Shown here one piece after another: positions 34,614-43,633 of a stretch of DNA of 64,000 nucleotides (positions are counted from its first letter, which is position 1; each line of letters begins with the position of its first letter). This DNA comes from Variovorax atrisoli 110B (lineage in GTDB: Bacteria; Pseudomonadota; Gammaproteobacteria; Burkholderiales; Burkholderiaceae_C), in assembly GCF_000382045.1 (NCBI RefSeq), contig NZ_KB907453.1, positions 372,001-436,000 on the forward strand, given 5' to 3'. Under the pieces are notes generated by a model. It made no database searches. It saw only the letters and a list, made by a program, of their open reading frames with translations, and was not told the origin of the DNA. The translations under genes were made by a program, and so were the position numbers.

Positions 34614-36299
34614 ATGGAACAAGAAAAACCAACCGAGCCTCTGCCTTCCGCCGTTTCCCCCAACCATCCGACGGTCCGCAGGCGCCGTTGGATGGGCAGC
34701 CTTCTGGCCCTGCTGCTGCTGGCGGTGCTGGGCGGCGGCGCGTGGTACCTGGTCCAGCGCTCGAAGACGCCGGTGGCCGGCCCAGGCGCCGGACCAGGAC
34801 CGGGCGCGGGCAGGCAGGGTGGACCCGGCGGCCCTGGCGGCCCCGGGCGCGGAGGCGGTGGCGGCCCGGCTTCCAGCACGGTCGGCATCGCGACCGCCAG
34901 GCAGGCCGACATTCCGGTGCAGCTGGAAGCCCTGGGCACGGTCACGCCGCTGGCCAACGTGATCGTGCAGCCGCAGGTTTCGGGCGTGCTCACGGCGGTG
35001 CTCTTCCAGGAAGGTCAGATGGTCAAGAAGGGCGACGTGCTCGCCACCATCGATCCGCAGCCGTTCCAGAACGCCCTGGCGCAGGCCACCGGCGCCCGCC
35101 AGCGCGACGAGGCGCAGCTCGCGGCGGCGCGGGTTACGCTGCAGCGCTACCAGACCCTGCTGGGCCAGGATTCCATTGCCCGCCAGGACGTCGATACGCA
35201 GGCCGCGCTGGTCAAGCAGCTCGAAGGCACGGTGGCCATCGACCGCGCCAACGAAAACACCGCCAAGCTCAACCTCGCCTGGAGCCGCATCACCGCGCCG
35301 GTGAGCGGGCGCATCGGCCTGCGGCCGGTGGACGCGGGCAACTACATCTCCACCGGCACCACCAACGGCATCGCGACCATCACGCAGATCGCGCCGATCG
35401 ACGTCGAATTCGCCATTCCGCAGGACCGCGTGCCAGAAGTGCAGGACCGCCTCGCCCAGGGGGCGAAGCTCGACGCCACCGCCTTCGACCGCACCCGCAC
35501 GCGCCGGCTCGCGAACGGCAGCTTCTCCACGCTGGACAACCTGGTCGACACAGCCACCGGCACCGTCAAGGCCAAGGCCCGCTTCGCCAACGCCGACAAC
35601 GCGCTCTTCCCGAACCAGTTCGTCAACCTGCGGCTGCTGCTGCGCACCGTGAACAGCGCGGTGGTGGTGCCCGTCACGGCGCTGCGCCACGGCCCCAACG
35701 GCGACTACGTGTATGTGCTGAACGAAGACAACACCGTGTCGCAGCGCACGGTGACGCGCGGCGAATCGAGCGTGGACAACGTGGCGATCACCTCGGGCCT
35801 GCAGGCCGGCGAGCAGGTCGTGACCGAAGGCGGCGACCGGCTGAAGGACGGCGCGCGCGTGCAGACCCAGGCCGACCGGCCCGCGGGCGCCGCATCGGCC
35901 CCGGCAGGTGGCACGCATCGCGGCCGCCGGCAGGGCGGCGGCGCAGGCGGTCCCGGCGCGGCCAGGGGCGCCGAGGGCGCATCGGCAGCCGGGACTTCCG
36001 CGGCGCCGGCCACCTCGACCGCCCCCGGCGCTGCGGCAGCCCCTGCCGCGGCCTCCCCCGTGCCTTCCGTGCCTTCCGCGGAGACGGCCCCCGCCACGCC
36101 GGCGACGCCGGCCAAGCTCCCGACCGCCGAGCAGCGCCAGCGCATGCTCGATTCCGTCAAGGACAACCCCGAGCAGCTCGAGCGCCGCAAGCGTTTCCTC
36201 GAGGCGCTGGACCGCGGCGACCCGGCCGCGCTGGAGCGCTGGCAGCGCATGTCCGAACGCGGCGGCGAAGGCGGGCAGGGCGGCAGGCGCGGCCAATGA
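34614..36299 (+). CDS. mdtA: RND efflux periplasmic adaptor, MdtA-like
   Basis: A 561-residue membrane-fusion protein. A cytosolic tail and one N-terminal helix (about 27-45) anchor it; a Gly/Pro linker follows, then the lipoyl, alpha-hairpin (about 165-235) and beta-barrel domains. The barrel motif LFPNQFVNLRL is present. About 130 residues after the usual end (near residue 420) form an Ala/Pro/Gly linker plus a charged helix (about 505-550), an extension not in E. coli MdtA (415 residues). The start ATG 34614 is chosen; a frame upstream is unsupported. It heads mdtABC plus a NodT factor. Confidence 0.93.
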   Translation: MEQEKPTEPLPSAVSPNHPTVRRRRWMGSLLALLLLAVLGGGAWYLVQRSKTPVAGPGAGPGPGAGRQGGPGGPGGPGRGGGGGPASSTVGIATARQADIPVQLEALGTVTPLANVIVQPQVSGVLTAVLFQEGQMVKKGDVLATIDPQPFQNALAQATGARQRDEAQLAAARVTLQRYQTLLGQDSIARQDVDTQAALVKQLEGTVAIDRANENTAKLNLAWSRITAPVSGRIGLRPVDAGNYISTGTTNGIATITQIAPIDVEFAIPQDRVPEVQDRLAQGAKLDATAFDRTRTRRLANGSFSTLDNLVDTATGTVKAKARFANADNALFPNQFVNLRLLLRTVNSAVVVPVTALRHGPNGDYVYVLNEDNTVSQRTVTRGESSVDNVAITSGLQAGEQVVTEGGDRLKDGARVQTQADRPAGAASAPAGGTHRGRRQGGGAGGPGAARGAEGASAAGTSAAPATSTAPGAAAAPAAASPVPSVPSAETAPATPATPAKLPTAEQRQRMLDSVKDNPEQLERRKRFLEALDRGDPAALERWQRMSERGGEGGQGGRRGQ

Positions 36300-36372
36300 C
36301 GAACGGTCTTCGCATCACCAGCTGCTGCCGTCGCAGCAGTAACAGCAGTAGCAGCAGCACGGAGGCCTGCCA

Positions 36373-39300
36373 GTGAGTCCGTCCCGTCCGTTCATCCTGC
36401 GGCCGGTGGCGACCTCGCTGCTGATGGTCGCGATCGTGCTGGCCGGCCTGGTGGCATTCCGCTTCCTGCCGCTGTCGGCGCTGCCGCAGGTCGACTACCC
36501 GACCATCCAGGTGCAGACGCTCTACCCCGGGGCCAGCCCCGAGGTCATGAGCAACACCGTCACCGCGCCGCTGGAGCGCCAGTTCGGCCAGATGTCGGGG
36601 CTCGACCGCATGAGCTCGACCAGCGCCGCGGGCGTGTCGATCATCACGCTGCAGTTCTCGCTCGGCCAGACGCTGGACGTGGCTGAGCAGGAAGTGCAGG
36701 CCGCCATCAACGCCGGCGGCTCGCTGCTGCCGGCCGACCTGCCGGCGCCGCCCGTGTACGCCAAGGTCAACCCGGCCGACGCGCCGGTGCTCACGCTGTC
36801 CATCACCTCCGACACGCTGCCGCTGACCGACGTGCAGAACCTGGTCAACACCCGGCTCGCGCAGAAGATCAGCCAGGTCTCGGGCGTGGGGCTGGTGTCG
36901 CTCAGCGGCGGGCAGCGCCCCGCGATGCGCATCCAGGCCAACACCCAGGCGCTGGCGGCCAACGGCATCGGGCTGGACACGCTGCGCACGGCCATCTCGG
37001 CGGCCAACTCCAACGGCGCCAAGGGCAGCTTCGACGGGCCCAAGCGCGCCTACACGATCAATTCGAACGACCAGCTGATGACGGTCGACGACTACAAGAA
37101 CCTGATCGTCTCGTACAAGAACGGCGCGCCGATCCGCATGGTCGACGTGGCGCAGGTGGTCAGCAGCGCCGAGAACAACCAGCTCGCCGCCTGGGCCGGC
37201 AACAAGGTCGACGGCACCAGCAGGCTCTCGCCCGCGATCATCATGAACGTGCAGCGCCAGCCCGGCGCGAACGTGATCGCCACCGTCGACGCCATCAAGA
37301 AGCAGCTGCCCGAGCTGCAGGCCGGCATGCCCGCCGGCCTGAAGATCGAGGTGCTCAGCGACCGCACGGCCGGCATCCGCGCCTCGGTGCAGCACGTCGA
37401 GATGGAGCTGGTGCTGGCCGTGGTGCTCGTGGTGCTGGTGATCTTCGCCTTCCTGGGCAGCCTGCGCGCCACCGTCATCGCCAGCATCGCGGTGCCCATC
37501 TCGCTGATCGGCACCTTCGGGCTGATGTACCTGCTGGGCTACAGCCTCAACAACCTCAGCCTCATGGCGCTGACCATCGCCACCGGCTTCGTGGTGGACG
37601 ACGCGATCGTCATGATCGAGAACATCGCGCGCTACATCGAGGAGGGCGAGAAGCCCCTGCAGGCCGCGTTCAAGGGCGCCACGCAGATCGGCTTCACCAT
37701 CATCTCGCTGACCGTGTCGCTCATCGCGGTGCTGATCCCGCTGCTGTTCATGGGCGACGTGGTGGGCCGCCTGTTCCGCGAGTTCGCGGTGACGCTGGCC
37801 ATCACCATCCTGATCTCCGCCGTGGTGTCGCTCACGCTGGTGCCGATGATGTCGGCGCGCTGGCTCAGGCACGAACAGAAGAAGGAGGCCTCGAACAAGG
37901 GCTTCGGCGCGCGCGCACAGCGATTCTTCGACGGCGTGATGGTGCGCTACGACCGCTCGCTGCACTGGGTGATCGAGCACCAGGCGCTCACGCTGCTGGT
38001 CGCGCTGCTGACCATGGTGCTGACGGTGCTGCTCTACCTCACCATTCCAAAGGGCCTGTTCCCCACGCAGGACACCGGCCAGCTGCAGGCCCGCGTGCAG
38101 GCCGCGCAGGACGTGTCGTTCGAGCGCATGTCGCAGCTGCAGATGCAGGCGGCGCAGGCGATCCTCGAAGACCCGGCGGTCGAGAACCTCAGCTCCTTCG
38201 TCGGCGTCGATGCCGCCAACAACACCATGCTGCACACCGGCAGCATGCTCATCAACCTGGTGAAGGACCGCGACAGCCAGCAGGTCGTGATGGACCGCCT
38301 GCGCGAGCGCGTGCGGCAGGTGGCGGGCGTCACGCTCTACCTGCAGCCCACGCAGGACCTCACCATCGACGCCGAGACCGGCCCGACCGAATACCGCATG
38401 TCGCTCGAAGGCGTGGACAGCACCGCCATCACCGAGTGGATGAAGAAGCTCGTCGCCAAGCTGCAGGAATCGGACAAGGTGCGCAACGTCAGCAGCGACG
38501 CCGGCGCCCAGGGCCTCGCGGCCTTCGTGAACGTCAACCGCGACACCGCGGCGCGGCTGTCGATCACCGCGAGCACCGTGGACGACGCCCTCTACAGCGC
38601 CTTCGGCCAGCGCATCGTCTCGACCATCTTCACCGAGACCAACCAGTACCGCGTGATCCTCGAGGCCCAGCCCGGCATGGTGAACACGCCGCAGACGCTG
38701 GGGCAGCTGAGCCTGATCGCGGGTTCCGGCACTGCCACGCCGCTTTCGGCGATCGCGCAGATCTCCGAGCAGCAGGCGCCGCTGCAGATCACGCACGTGG
38801 CGCAGTACCCGGCGAGCACGCTGAACTTCGACACCGCACCCGGCGTTTCGCTCGGCGCCTCGGTCGACGCCATTCGAGCGGCCGCGAAGGAGATCGGGCT
38901 GCCGAGCAGCGTGACGATGACCTTCCTCGGAGCTTCAGGGGCTTACGAGAAGTCGCTGTCGAACCAGCTGTGGCTGATCCTTGCCGCCGTGGTGTGCGTG
39001 TACATCGTGCTGGGGGTGCTGTACGAGAGCTATGTGCATCCGCTGACCATCCTGTCCACGCTGCCTTCGGCCGGGGTGGGGGCGCTGCTGGCGCTGATGA
39101 TCACGGGCAACGACCTGGGGGTGATCGGCATCATCGGGATCATCCTGCTGATCGGCATCGTGAAGAAGAACGCGATCATGATGATCGACTTCGCCATCGA
39201 TGCCGAGAGAACACAGGGGAAGTCTCCTCGGGAGGCCATTCACCAGGCTGCCTTGTTGCGGTTTAGGCCCATCTTGATGACCACGCTGGCGGCTTTGTTT

Positions 39301-39492
39301 GCTGCTGTGCCGTTGATGTTCAGCTTCGGGGATGGGGCTGAATTGCGGCGGCCGCTGGGGTTGGCGATCTTCGGGGGGTTGATCGTCAGTCAGTTGCTTA
39401 CCCTGTTCACTACGCCTGTTATTTATCTGGCGTTTGACCGGTTGGGTGGGGGGAGTGCCCGGAGGGTTGAGATTGAGGAGGAGGCGGTTTGA
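36373..39492 (+). CDS. mdtB: RND multidrug efflux pump, MdtB-like
   Basis: A 1039-residue inner-membrane proton antiporter starting with GTG. Twelve helices and two large periplasmic domains have the RND plan; the proton-relay aspartates lie in [11 protein letters not shown] (helix 4). It pairs with MdtC as in E. coli MdtBC, where both form a heterotrimer. Unusually, it is followed by an 817-bp gap before mdtC. The last 250 or so bases change codon use sharply to T/G-rich codons on the coding strand (many TTG, GGG, GTT), unlike the body of the gene. Confidence 0.95.
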   Translation: MSPSRPFILRPVATSLLMVAIVLAGLVAFRFLPLSALPQVDYPTIQVQTLYPGASPEVMSNTVTAPLERQFGQMSGLDRMSSTSAAGVSIITLQFSLGQTLDVAEQEVQAAINAGGSLLPADLPAPPVYAKVNPADAPVLTLSITSDTLPLTDVQNLVNTRLAQKISQVSGVGLVSLSGGQRPAMRIQANTQALAANGIGLDTLRTAISAANSNGAKGSFDGPKRAYTINSNDQLMTVDDYKNLIVSYKNGAPIRMVDVAQVVSSAENNQLAAWAGNKVDGTSRLSPAIIMNVQRQPGANVIATVDAIKKQLPELQAGMPAGLKIEVLSDRTAGIRASVQHVEMELVLAVVLVVLVIFAFLGSLRATVIASIAVPISLIGTFGLMYLLGYSLNNLSLMALTIATGFVVDDAIVMIENIARYIEEGEKPLQAAFKGATQIGFTIISLTVSLIAVLIPLLFMGDVVGRLFREFAVTLAITILISAVVSLTLVPMMSARWLRHEQKKEASNKGFGARAQRFFDGVMVRYDRSLHWVIEHQALTLLVALLTMVLTVLLYLTIPKGLFPTQDTGQLQARVQAAQDVSFERMSQLQMQAAQAILEDPAVENLSSFVGVDAANNTMLHTGSMLINLVKDRDSQQVVMDRLRERVRQVAGVTLYLQPTQDLTIDAETGPTEYRMSLEGVDSTAITEWMKKLVAKLQESDKVRNVSSDAGAQGLAAFVNVNRDTAARLSITASTVDDALYSAFGQRIVSTIFTETNQYRVILEAQPGMVNTPQTLGQLSLIAGSGTATPLSAIAQISEQQAPLQITHVAQYPASTLNFDTAPGVSLGASVDAIRAAAKEIGLPSSVTMTFLGASGAYEKSLSNQLWLILAAVVCVYIVLGVLYESYVHPLTILSTLPSAGVGALLALMITGNDLGVIGIIGIILLIGIVKKNAIMMIDFAIDAERTQGKSPREAIHQAALLRFRPILMTTLAALFAAVPLMFSFGDGAELRRPLGLAIFGGLIVSQLLTLFTTPVIYLAFDRLGGGSARRVEIEEEAV

Positions 39493-39528
39493 GTCGTCTT
39501 TTCTTCCGTCGTGGATTTGTTTTCCGGA

Positions 39529-40283
39529 GCCGGGTCTCGCCCCGGCGGGCGACCTACTTTCTTTTGCTTCGCCAAAAGAAAGTAGGCAAAGAAAAGGCGA
39601 CCCTGCTGTCTGTGTCCCTTCGCTTCGCTACGGGCAACCTGCGGTGCTCGGCGCAGGAGGGGGTCCGCAGAACTCGCTTCGCTCAAACAGCTGCGGCCCT
39701 GATCCCTCCTGCGCCTGCGCTCCTCGGCACAGCCAGAAGGGAGTGGGGCGGGCCATCGCTTCGCTCGGCCCTTGGGTTGCCTGGACGGGCCTTTGCTTCG
39801 CTCGGCGGGGGATCGTGGGGCGGAGCTGATATCGATTGGGCTAACGGCATCAACGACATCAACGGCACCACGGGCACGAACGCCACGAACACCACGAACG
39901 CAGCCCACGGCAAGAGCGCCGTCCACAGCACCAACGCGCCCAGCACCACTGGCAGTGCCGGCAGCACACGCAATCCAAACCACTGCCCCCCCTCATTCCA
40001 AGCACTGCAGGCGCGCAGCGCCCGCAGTGCCTTGGAGGCCGAGCGCAGCGATGGCCCGCAGTTCTGCAATCCCCTCTGGCTGCGCCGAGGAGCGCAGCGT
40101 TTCGCGGATAAGGGCCGCAGCTGTTTGAGCGAAGCGAGTTCTGCGGACCCCGCGAAACGCGAGCACCGCAGGTTGCCCCGTAGCGCAGCGAAGGGGTCGC
40201 AGACAGCGGGGTCGCCTTTTCTTTGCTTACTTTCTTTTGGCGAAGCAAAAGAAAGTGAGTCGGCCGCCGGGCCGAGACCCGGC
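39529..40283. repeat. large interrupted inverted repeat between mdtB and mdtC
   Basis: Bases 39529-39700 match the reverse complement of 40111-40283 with only scattered differences, and weaker matching extends the arms to about 39770 and 40039. Each arm holds its own hairpin (for example CCTACTTTCTTTTG paired with CAAAAGAAAGTAGG at 39553-39586). The spacer (about 270 bp) has no clear gene; in one reading it encodes Thr/Asn repeats, in the other a hydrophobic stretch. Units containing TTTCTTTTGCTTCGCC recur in many Burkholderiales genomes, from general knowledge. No transposase is present. Confidence 0.88.
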
Positions 40284-40309
40284 CTCCGCCCTCCGCAAGG
40301 AGAGCAGCA

Positions 40310-43300
40310 ATGAACCTGTCGCTCCCCTTCGTCCGCCGCCCCATAGGCACAGTCCTCCTGACCATAGGCATAGCCCTGGCCGGCATAGCCGCCTTCTTCG
40401 TCCTCCCCGTCTCCCCCCTGCCACAGGTCGACTACCCCGTCATCTCCGTCAGAGCCTCGATCCCCGGGGCCAGCCCCGAGACGATGGCCACCAGCGTCGC
40501 AACCCCGCTGGAACGCCACCTGGGCACCATCGCAGGCGTCAACGAAATGACGTCCACCAGCTCGGTGGGCTCCACCCGCGTCACGCTGCAGTTCGACCTC
40601 AGCCGCAACATCGACGGCGCGGCCCGCGAAGTGCAGGCCGCGATCAACGCGAGCCGCATCGACCTGCCGGCCACGCTGCGCAGCAATCCGACCTACCGCA
40701 AGGCCAACCCGGCGGCGTCGCCGGTGATCATCCTGGCGCTCACGTCTAAGACGAAGACGCCGGGCCAGATCTACGACGCGGTGTCGAACATCGTGAGCCA
40801 GCGCCTGTCGCAGGTCGATGGAGTGGGCGACGTCGAGATCGGCGGCGGCTCGCTGCCGGCGGTGCGCATCGAGCTGCTGCCGTTCGCGCTGAACCGCTAC
40901 GGCATCAGCACCGAGGACGTACGCGCCGCGATCCAGGCCTCGAACGCCAACCGGCCCAAGGGCATGGTGCAGGGCGAGGGGCGCAAGCTGCAGATCTATA
41001 CGCAGACGCCGGCGCTGCGCGCGAGCGACTACGCGCCGATGGTCATCGCCTGGCGCAACGGCGCTGCGGTGCGGCTGCAGGACGTGGCGGAGGTGGTCGA
41101 CGGCGTGGAGGACACGCGCACGCTGGGCCTGTTCAACGGCGAGCCGGCGATCATCGTGCTGATCACGCGGCAGCCTTCGGCCAACATCATCGAGACGGTC
41201 GACAGCGTGCGCGCGCTGCTGCCCGAGCTGCAGGCGCAGCTGCCGCCGGACGTGACGCTGCAGGTCGCATCGGACAGCACCAATTCCATCCGCGGCTCGC
41301 TGCGCGAGGTGGAGTTCACGCTGATCATCTCCGTGATCCTGGTGGTGCTGGTGGTGAGCCTGTTCCTGCGCAGCGCGCGCGCGACGGTGGTGCCGGCGGT
41401 GGCGACGGTGGCGGCGCTGCTGGGCACCTTCGGGGTGATGTACCTGCTGGGCTTCAGCCTGAACAACCTGAGCCTGATGGCGCTCACAGTGGCCACTGGC
41501 TTCGTCGTGGACGACGCGATCGTGGTGCTGGAGAACACGAGCCGGCACATCGAGTCGGGCATGACGCGCATGAAGGCCGCGCTGCTTGGCGCGAAGGAAG
41601 TGGGCTTCACCGTGCTGTCGATCAGCGTGTCGCTGGTGGCGGTGTTCATTCCGCTGCTGTTCATGGGCGGGCAGGTGGGGCGGCTGTTCCGCGAGTTCGC
41701 GGTGACGCTGTCCGCGGCGGTGCTGATCTCGCTGGTGATCTCACTGACCACCACGCCGATGATGTGCGCCTGGCTGCTCAAGCCCGGCGGCGAGCACGAC
41801 AGGAACAAGCCGCAGGGCAGGCTGGGCCGCATGGCCGCGCGCAGCTACGACTGGGTGCTCAAGCGCTACGAGCACAGCCTCGACTGGGCGCTCGACAGCA
41901 AGGCGCTGGTGATGCTGATCCTGGTGGCGGTGGTCGGGCTCAACGTGTACCTGTTCAGCGCGGCGCCCAAAGGCTTCTTCCCGCAGCAGGACAGCGGCCA
42001 GCTCAACGGCGGCCTGCGCGCCGACCAGAGCATCTCGTCGCAGGCGCTCGCCGAGAAGCTGCGGCAGGTGGTCGACATCATCCGCAAGGACGAGGCGGTC
42101 GACACTGTGGTGGGCTTCACCGGCGCGGGCCGGGCGGGCGGCGGCTTCATGTTCGTGAACCTCAAGCCCGCCAACCAGCGCAAGGACAGCGGCCTGGCGG
42201 TGATCGCGCGGCTGCGCCCGCAGCTCAACCAGGTGACCGGCCTGCGCGTGTTCCTGGGCACGGTGCAGGACGTGCGATCCGGCGGCCGCGCCAGCAACTC
42301 GACCTACCAGTACACGCTCAAGAGCGACAACGTCGCCGACCTGCGCACCTGGGCCGTGAAGCTTGCCGACGAACTGAAGCTGCAGCCTTCGCTGACCGAC
42401 ATCGACACCGACCAGGACCAGAACGGCGTGGAGACGGTGGCCAAGGTCGACCCCGACAGCGCGCGGCGGCTGGGCCTGACGTCGACGGCCATCGACAACG
42501 CGCTCTACAACGCCTTCGGCCAGCGGCAGGTCGCGACCATCTACACGGAGCTGAACCAGTACCACGTGGTGATGGAATGGGCGCCGCGCTACACGCGCAG
42601 CCCCAACTCGCTGGCCGACGTGTACGTGCCGGCCACCAAGACGTCGGTGGTGGGCGGCCAGACCGTGACCACGCAGGTGGCGGCCAGCGGCACGTCGAGT
42701 GCTTCTTCTTCGTCATCGACTGCATCGAAGTCGTCTTCGTCCGCGGCGTCCTCTTCGTCTTCCTCCTCGAGCACGGCCACCGTGCCGGTCTCGGCCAACG
42801 CGGCGCTGCGCAATGCATCGACCGGCAACGTGCTGAGCAACACGGCCACCGCGCTCGTGCCGCTGTCGGCGGTCGCGAAGTTCGAGGAGCAGTCGGTGGC
42901 CACCTCGGTGAGCCATGAAGACGGCGAGCTGGCCACGACCATCTCGTTCAACCTCGCCGAAGGCGCCAACCTGGGCGACGCGCGCGAGGCCATCGCCAAG
43001 GCCGAGGCCAACATCGCCATGCCCACCAACGTGCGCGGTGCGTTCGCAGGCACGGCGGCGAGCGCGCAGCAGTCGCAGGGGCAGCAGGCGATGCTGATCC
43101 TGGCGGCGCTGATCGTGATCTACATCGTGCTGGGCATCCTGTACGAGAGCCTGGTGCATCCGATCACGGTGCTCTCGACGCTGCCTTCGGCCGGCGTGGG
43201 CGCGGTGCTGGCGCTGCTGATGTTCCGCATGGAGTTTTCCATCATCGCGCTGATCGGCGTGTTCCTGCTGATCGGCATCGTGAAGAAGAACGCGATCCTG

Positions 43301-43615
43301 ATCATCGACTTCGCGCTCGAAGCCGAGCGCTCGCGCGGGCTCACGCCGATGGAGGCGGTGCGCGAGGCCTGCCTGCTGCGCTTCCGTCCGATCCTGATGA
43401 CGACCATGGCGGCGGCGCTGGGCGCGCTGCCGCTGGCCATCGGCTTCGGCGAGGGCGCCGAGCTGCGCCGGCCGCTGGGCGTGGCCATCATCGGCGGGCT
43501 GATCGCGAGCCAGCTGCTGACCCTGCTGACGACGCCGGTGGTCTACCTGCTGCTCGACAAACTGCGCCGCCGCGGCACCAACGAGCGCGAGCTGAGCCGC
43601 GTGACGCCCGCTTGA
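40310..43615 (+). CDS. mdtC: RND multidrug efflux pump, MdtC-like, with Ser-rich insert
   Basis: An 1101-residue RND pump, about 75 residues longer than E. coli MdtC. The proton-relay segment VVDDAIVVLEN is in helix 4. The extra length lies in the second periplasmic domain, where residues 796-822 are almost entirely serine with some Ala/Lys/Thr. It pairs with MdtB. The first 40 codons are unusual: four ATA isoleucine codons (rare here) and C-rich codons, then the bias returns to normal. It starts 26 bp after the right arm of the inverted repeat. Confidence 0.94.
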   Translation: MNLSLPFVRRPIGTVLLTIGIALAGIAAFFVLPVSPLPQVDYPVISVRASIPGASPETMATSVATPLERHLGTIAGVNEMTSTSSVGSTRVTLQFDLSRNIDGAAREVQAAINASRIDLPATLRSNPTYRKANPAASPVIILALTSKTKTPGQIYDAVSNIVSQRLSQVDGVGDVEIGGGSLPAVRIELLPFALNRYGISTEDVRAAIQASNANRPKGMVQGEGRKLQIYTQTPALRASDYAPMVIAWRNGAAVRLQDVAEVVDGVEDTRTLGLFNGEPAIIVLITRQPSANIIETVDSVRALLPELQAQLPPDVTLQVASDSTNSIRGSLREVEFTLIISVILVVLVVSLFLRSARATVVPAVATVAALLGTFGVMYLLGFSLNNLSLMALTVATGFVVDDAIVVLENTSRHIESGMTRMKAALLGAKEVGFTVLSISVSLVAVFIPLLFMGGQVGRLFREFAVTLSAAVLISLVISLTTTPMMCAWLLKPGGEHDRNKPQGRLGRMAARSYDWVLKRYEHSLDWALDSKALVMLILVAVVGLNVYLFSAAPKGFFPQQDSGQLNGGLRADQSISSQALAEKLRQVVDIIRKDEAVDTVVGFTGAGRAGGGFMFVNLKPANQRKDSGLAVIARLRPQLNQVTGLRVFLGTVQDVRSGGRASNSTYQYTLKSDNVADLRTWAVKLADELKLQPSLTDIDTDQDQNGVETVAKVDPDSARRLGLTSTAIDNALYNAFGQRQVATIYTELNQYHVVMEWAPRYTRSPNSLADVYVPATKTSVVGGQTVTTQVAASGTSSASSSSSTASKSSSSAASSSSSSSSTATVPVSANAALRNASTGNVLSNTATALVPLSAVAKFEEQSVATSVSHEDGELATTISFNLAEGANLGDAREAIAKAEANIAMPTNVRGAFAGTAASAQQSQGQQAMLILAALIVIYIVLGILYESLVHPITVLSTLPSAGVGAVLALLMFRMEFSIIALIGVFLLIGIVKKNAILIIDFALEAERSRGLTPMEAVREACLLRFRPILMTTMAAALGALPLAIGFGEGAELRRPLGVAIIGGLIASQLLTLLTTPVVYLLLDKLRRRGTNERELSRVTPA

Positions 43616-43633
43616 GCGAGAAACGACAACGAC

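Noticed and set aside
36157..38796. Very long minus-strand open frame (879 codons) antisense to mdtA/mdtB
   Set aside because: It mirrors the GC-rich third positions of the real RND gene, has His/Arg/Gly-rich composition and no domain. Similar long antisense frames at 2428-4341, 47284-50154, 51043-53631 and 58849-61125 were rejected for the same reason.
39489..40313. Open frame of 274 codons across the mdtB-mdtC gap, and its minus-strand counterpart to 41548
   Set aside because: Both run through the inverted-repeat arms and low-complexity spacer, lack a ribosome site and any recognisable domain; best treated as part of the repeat.
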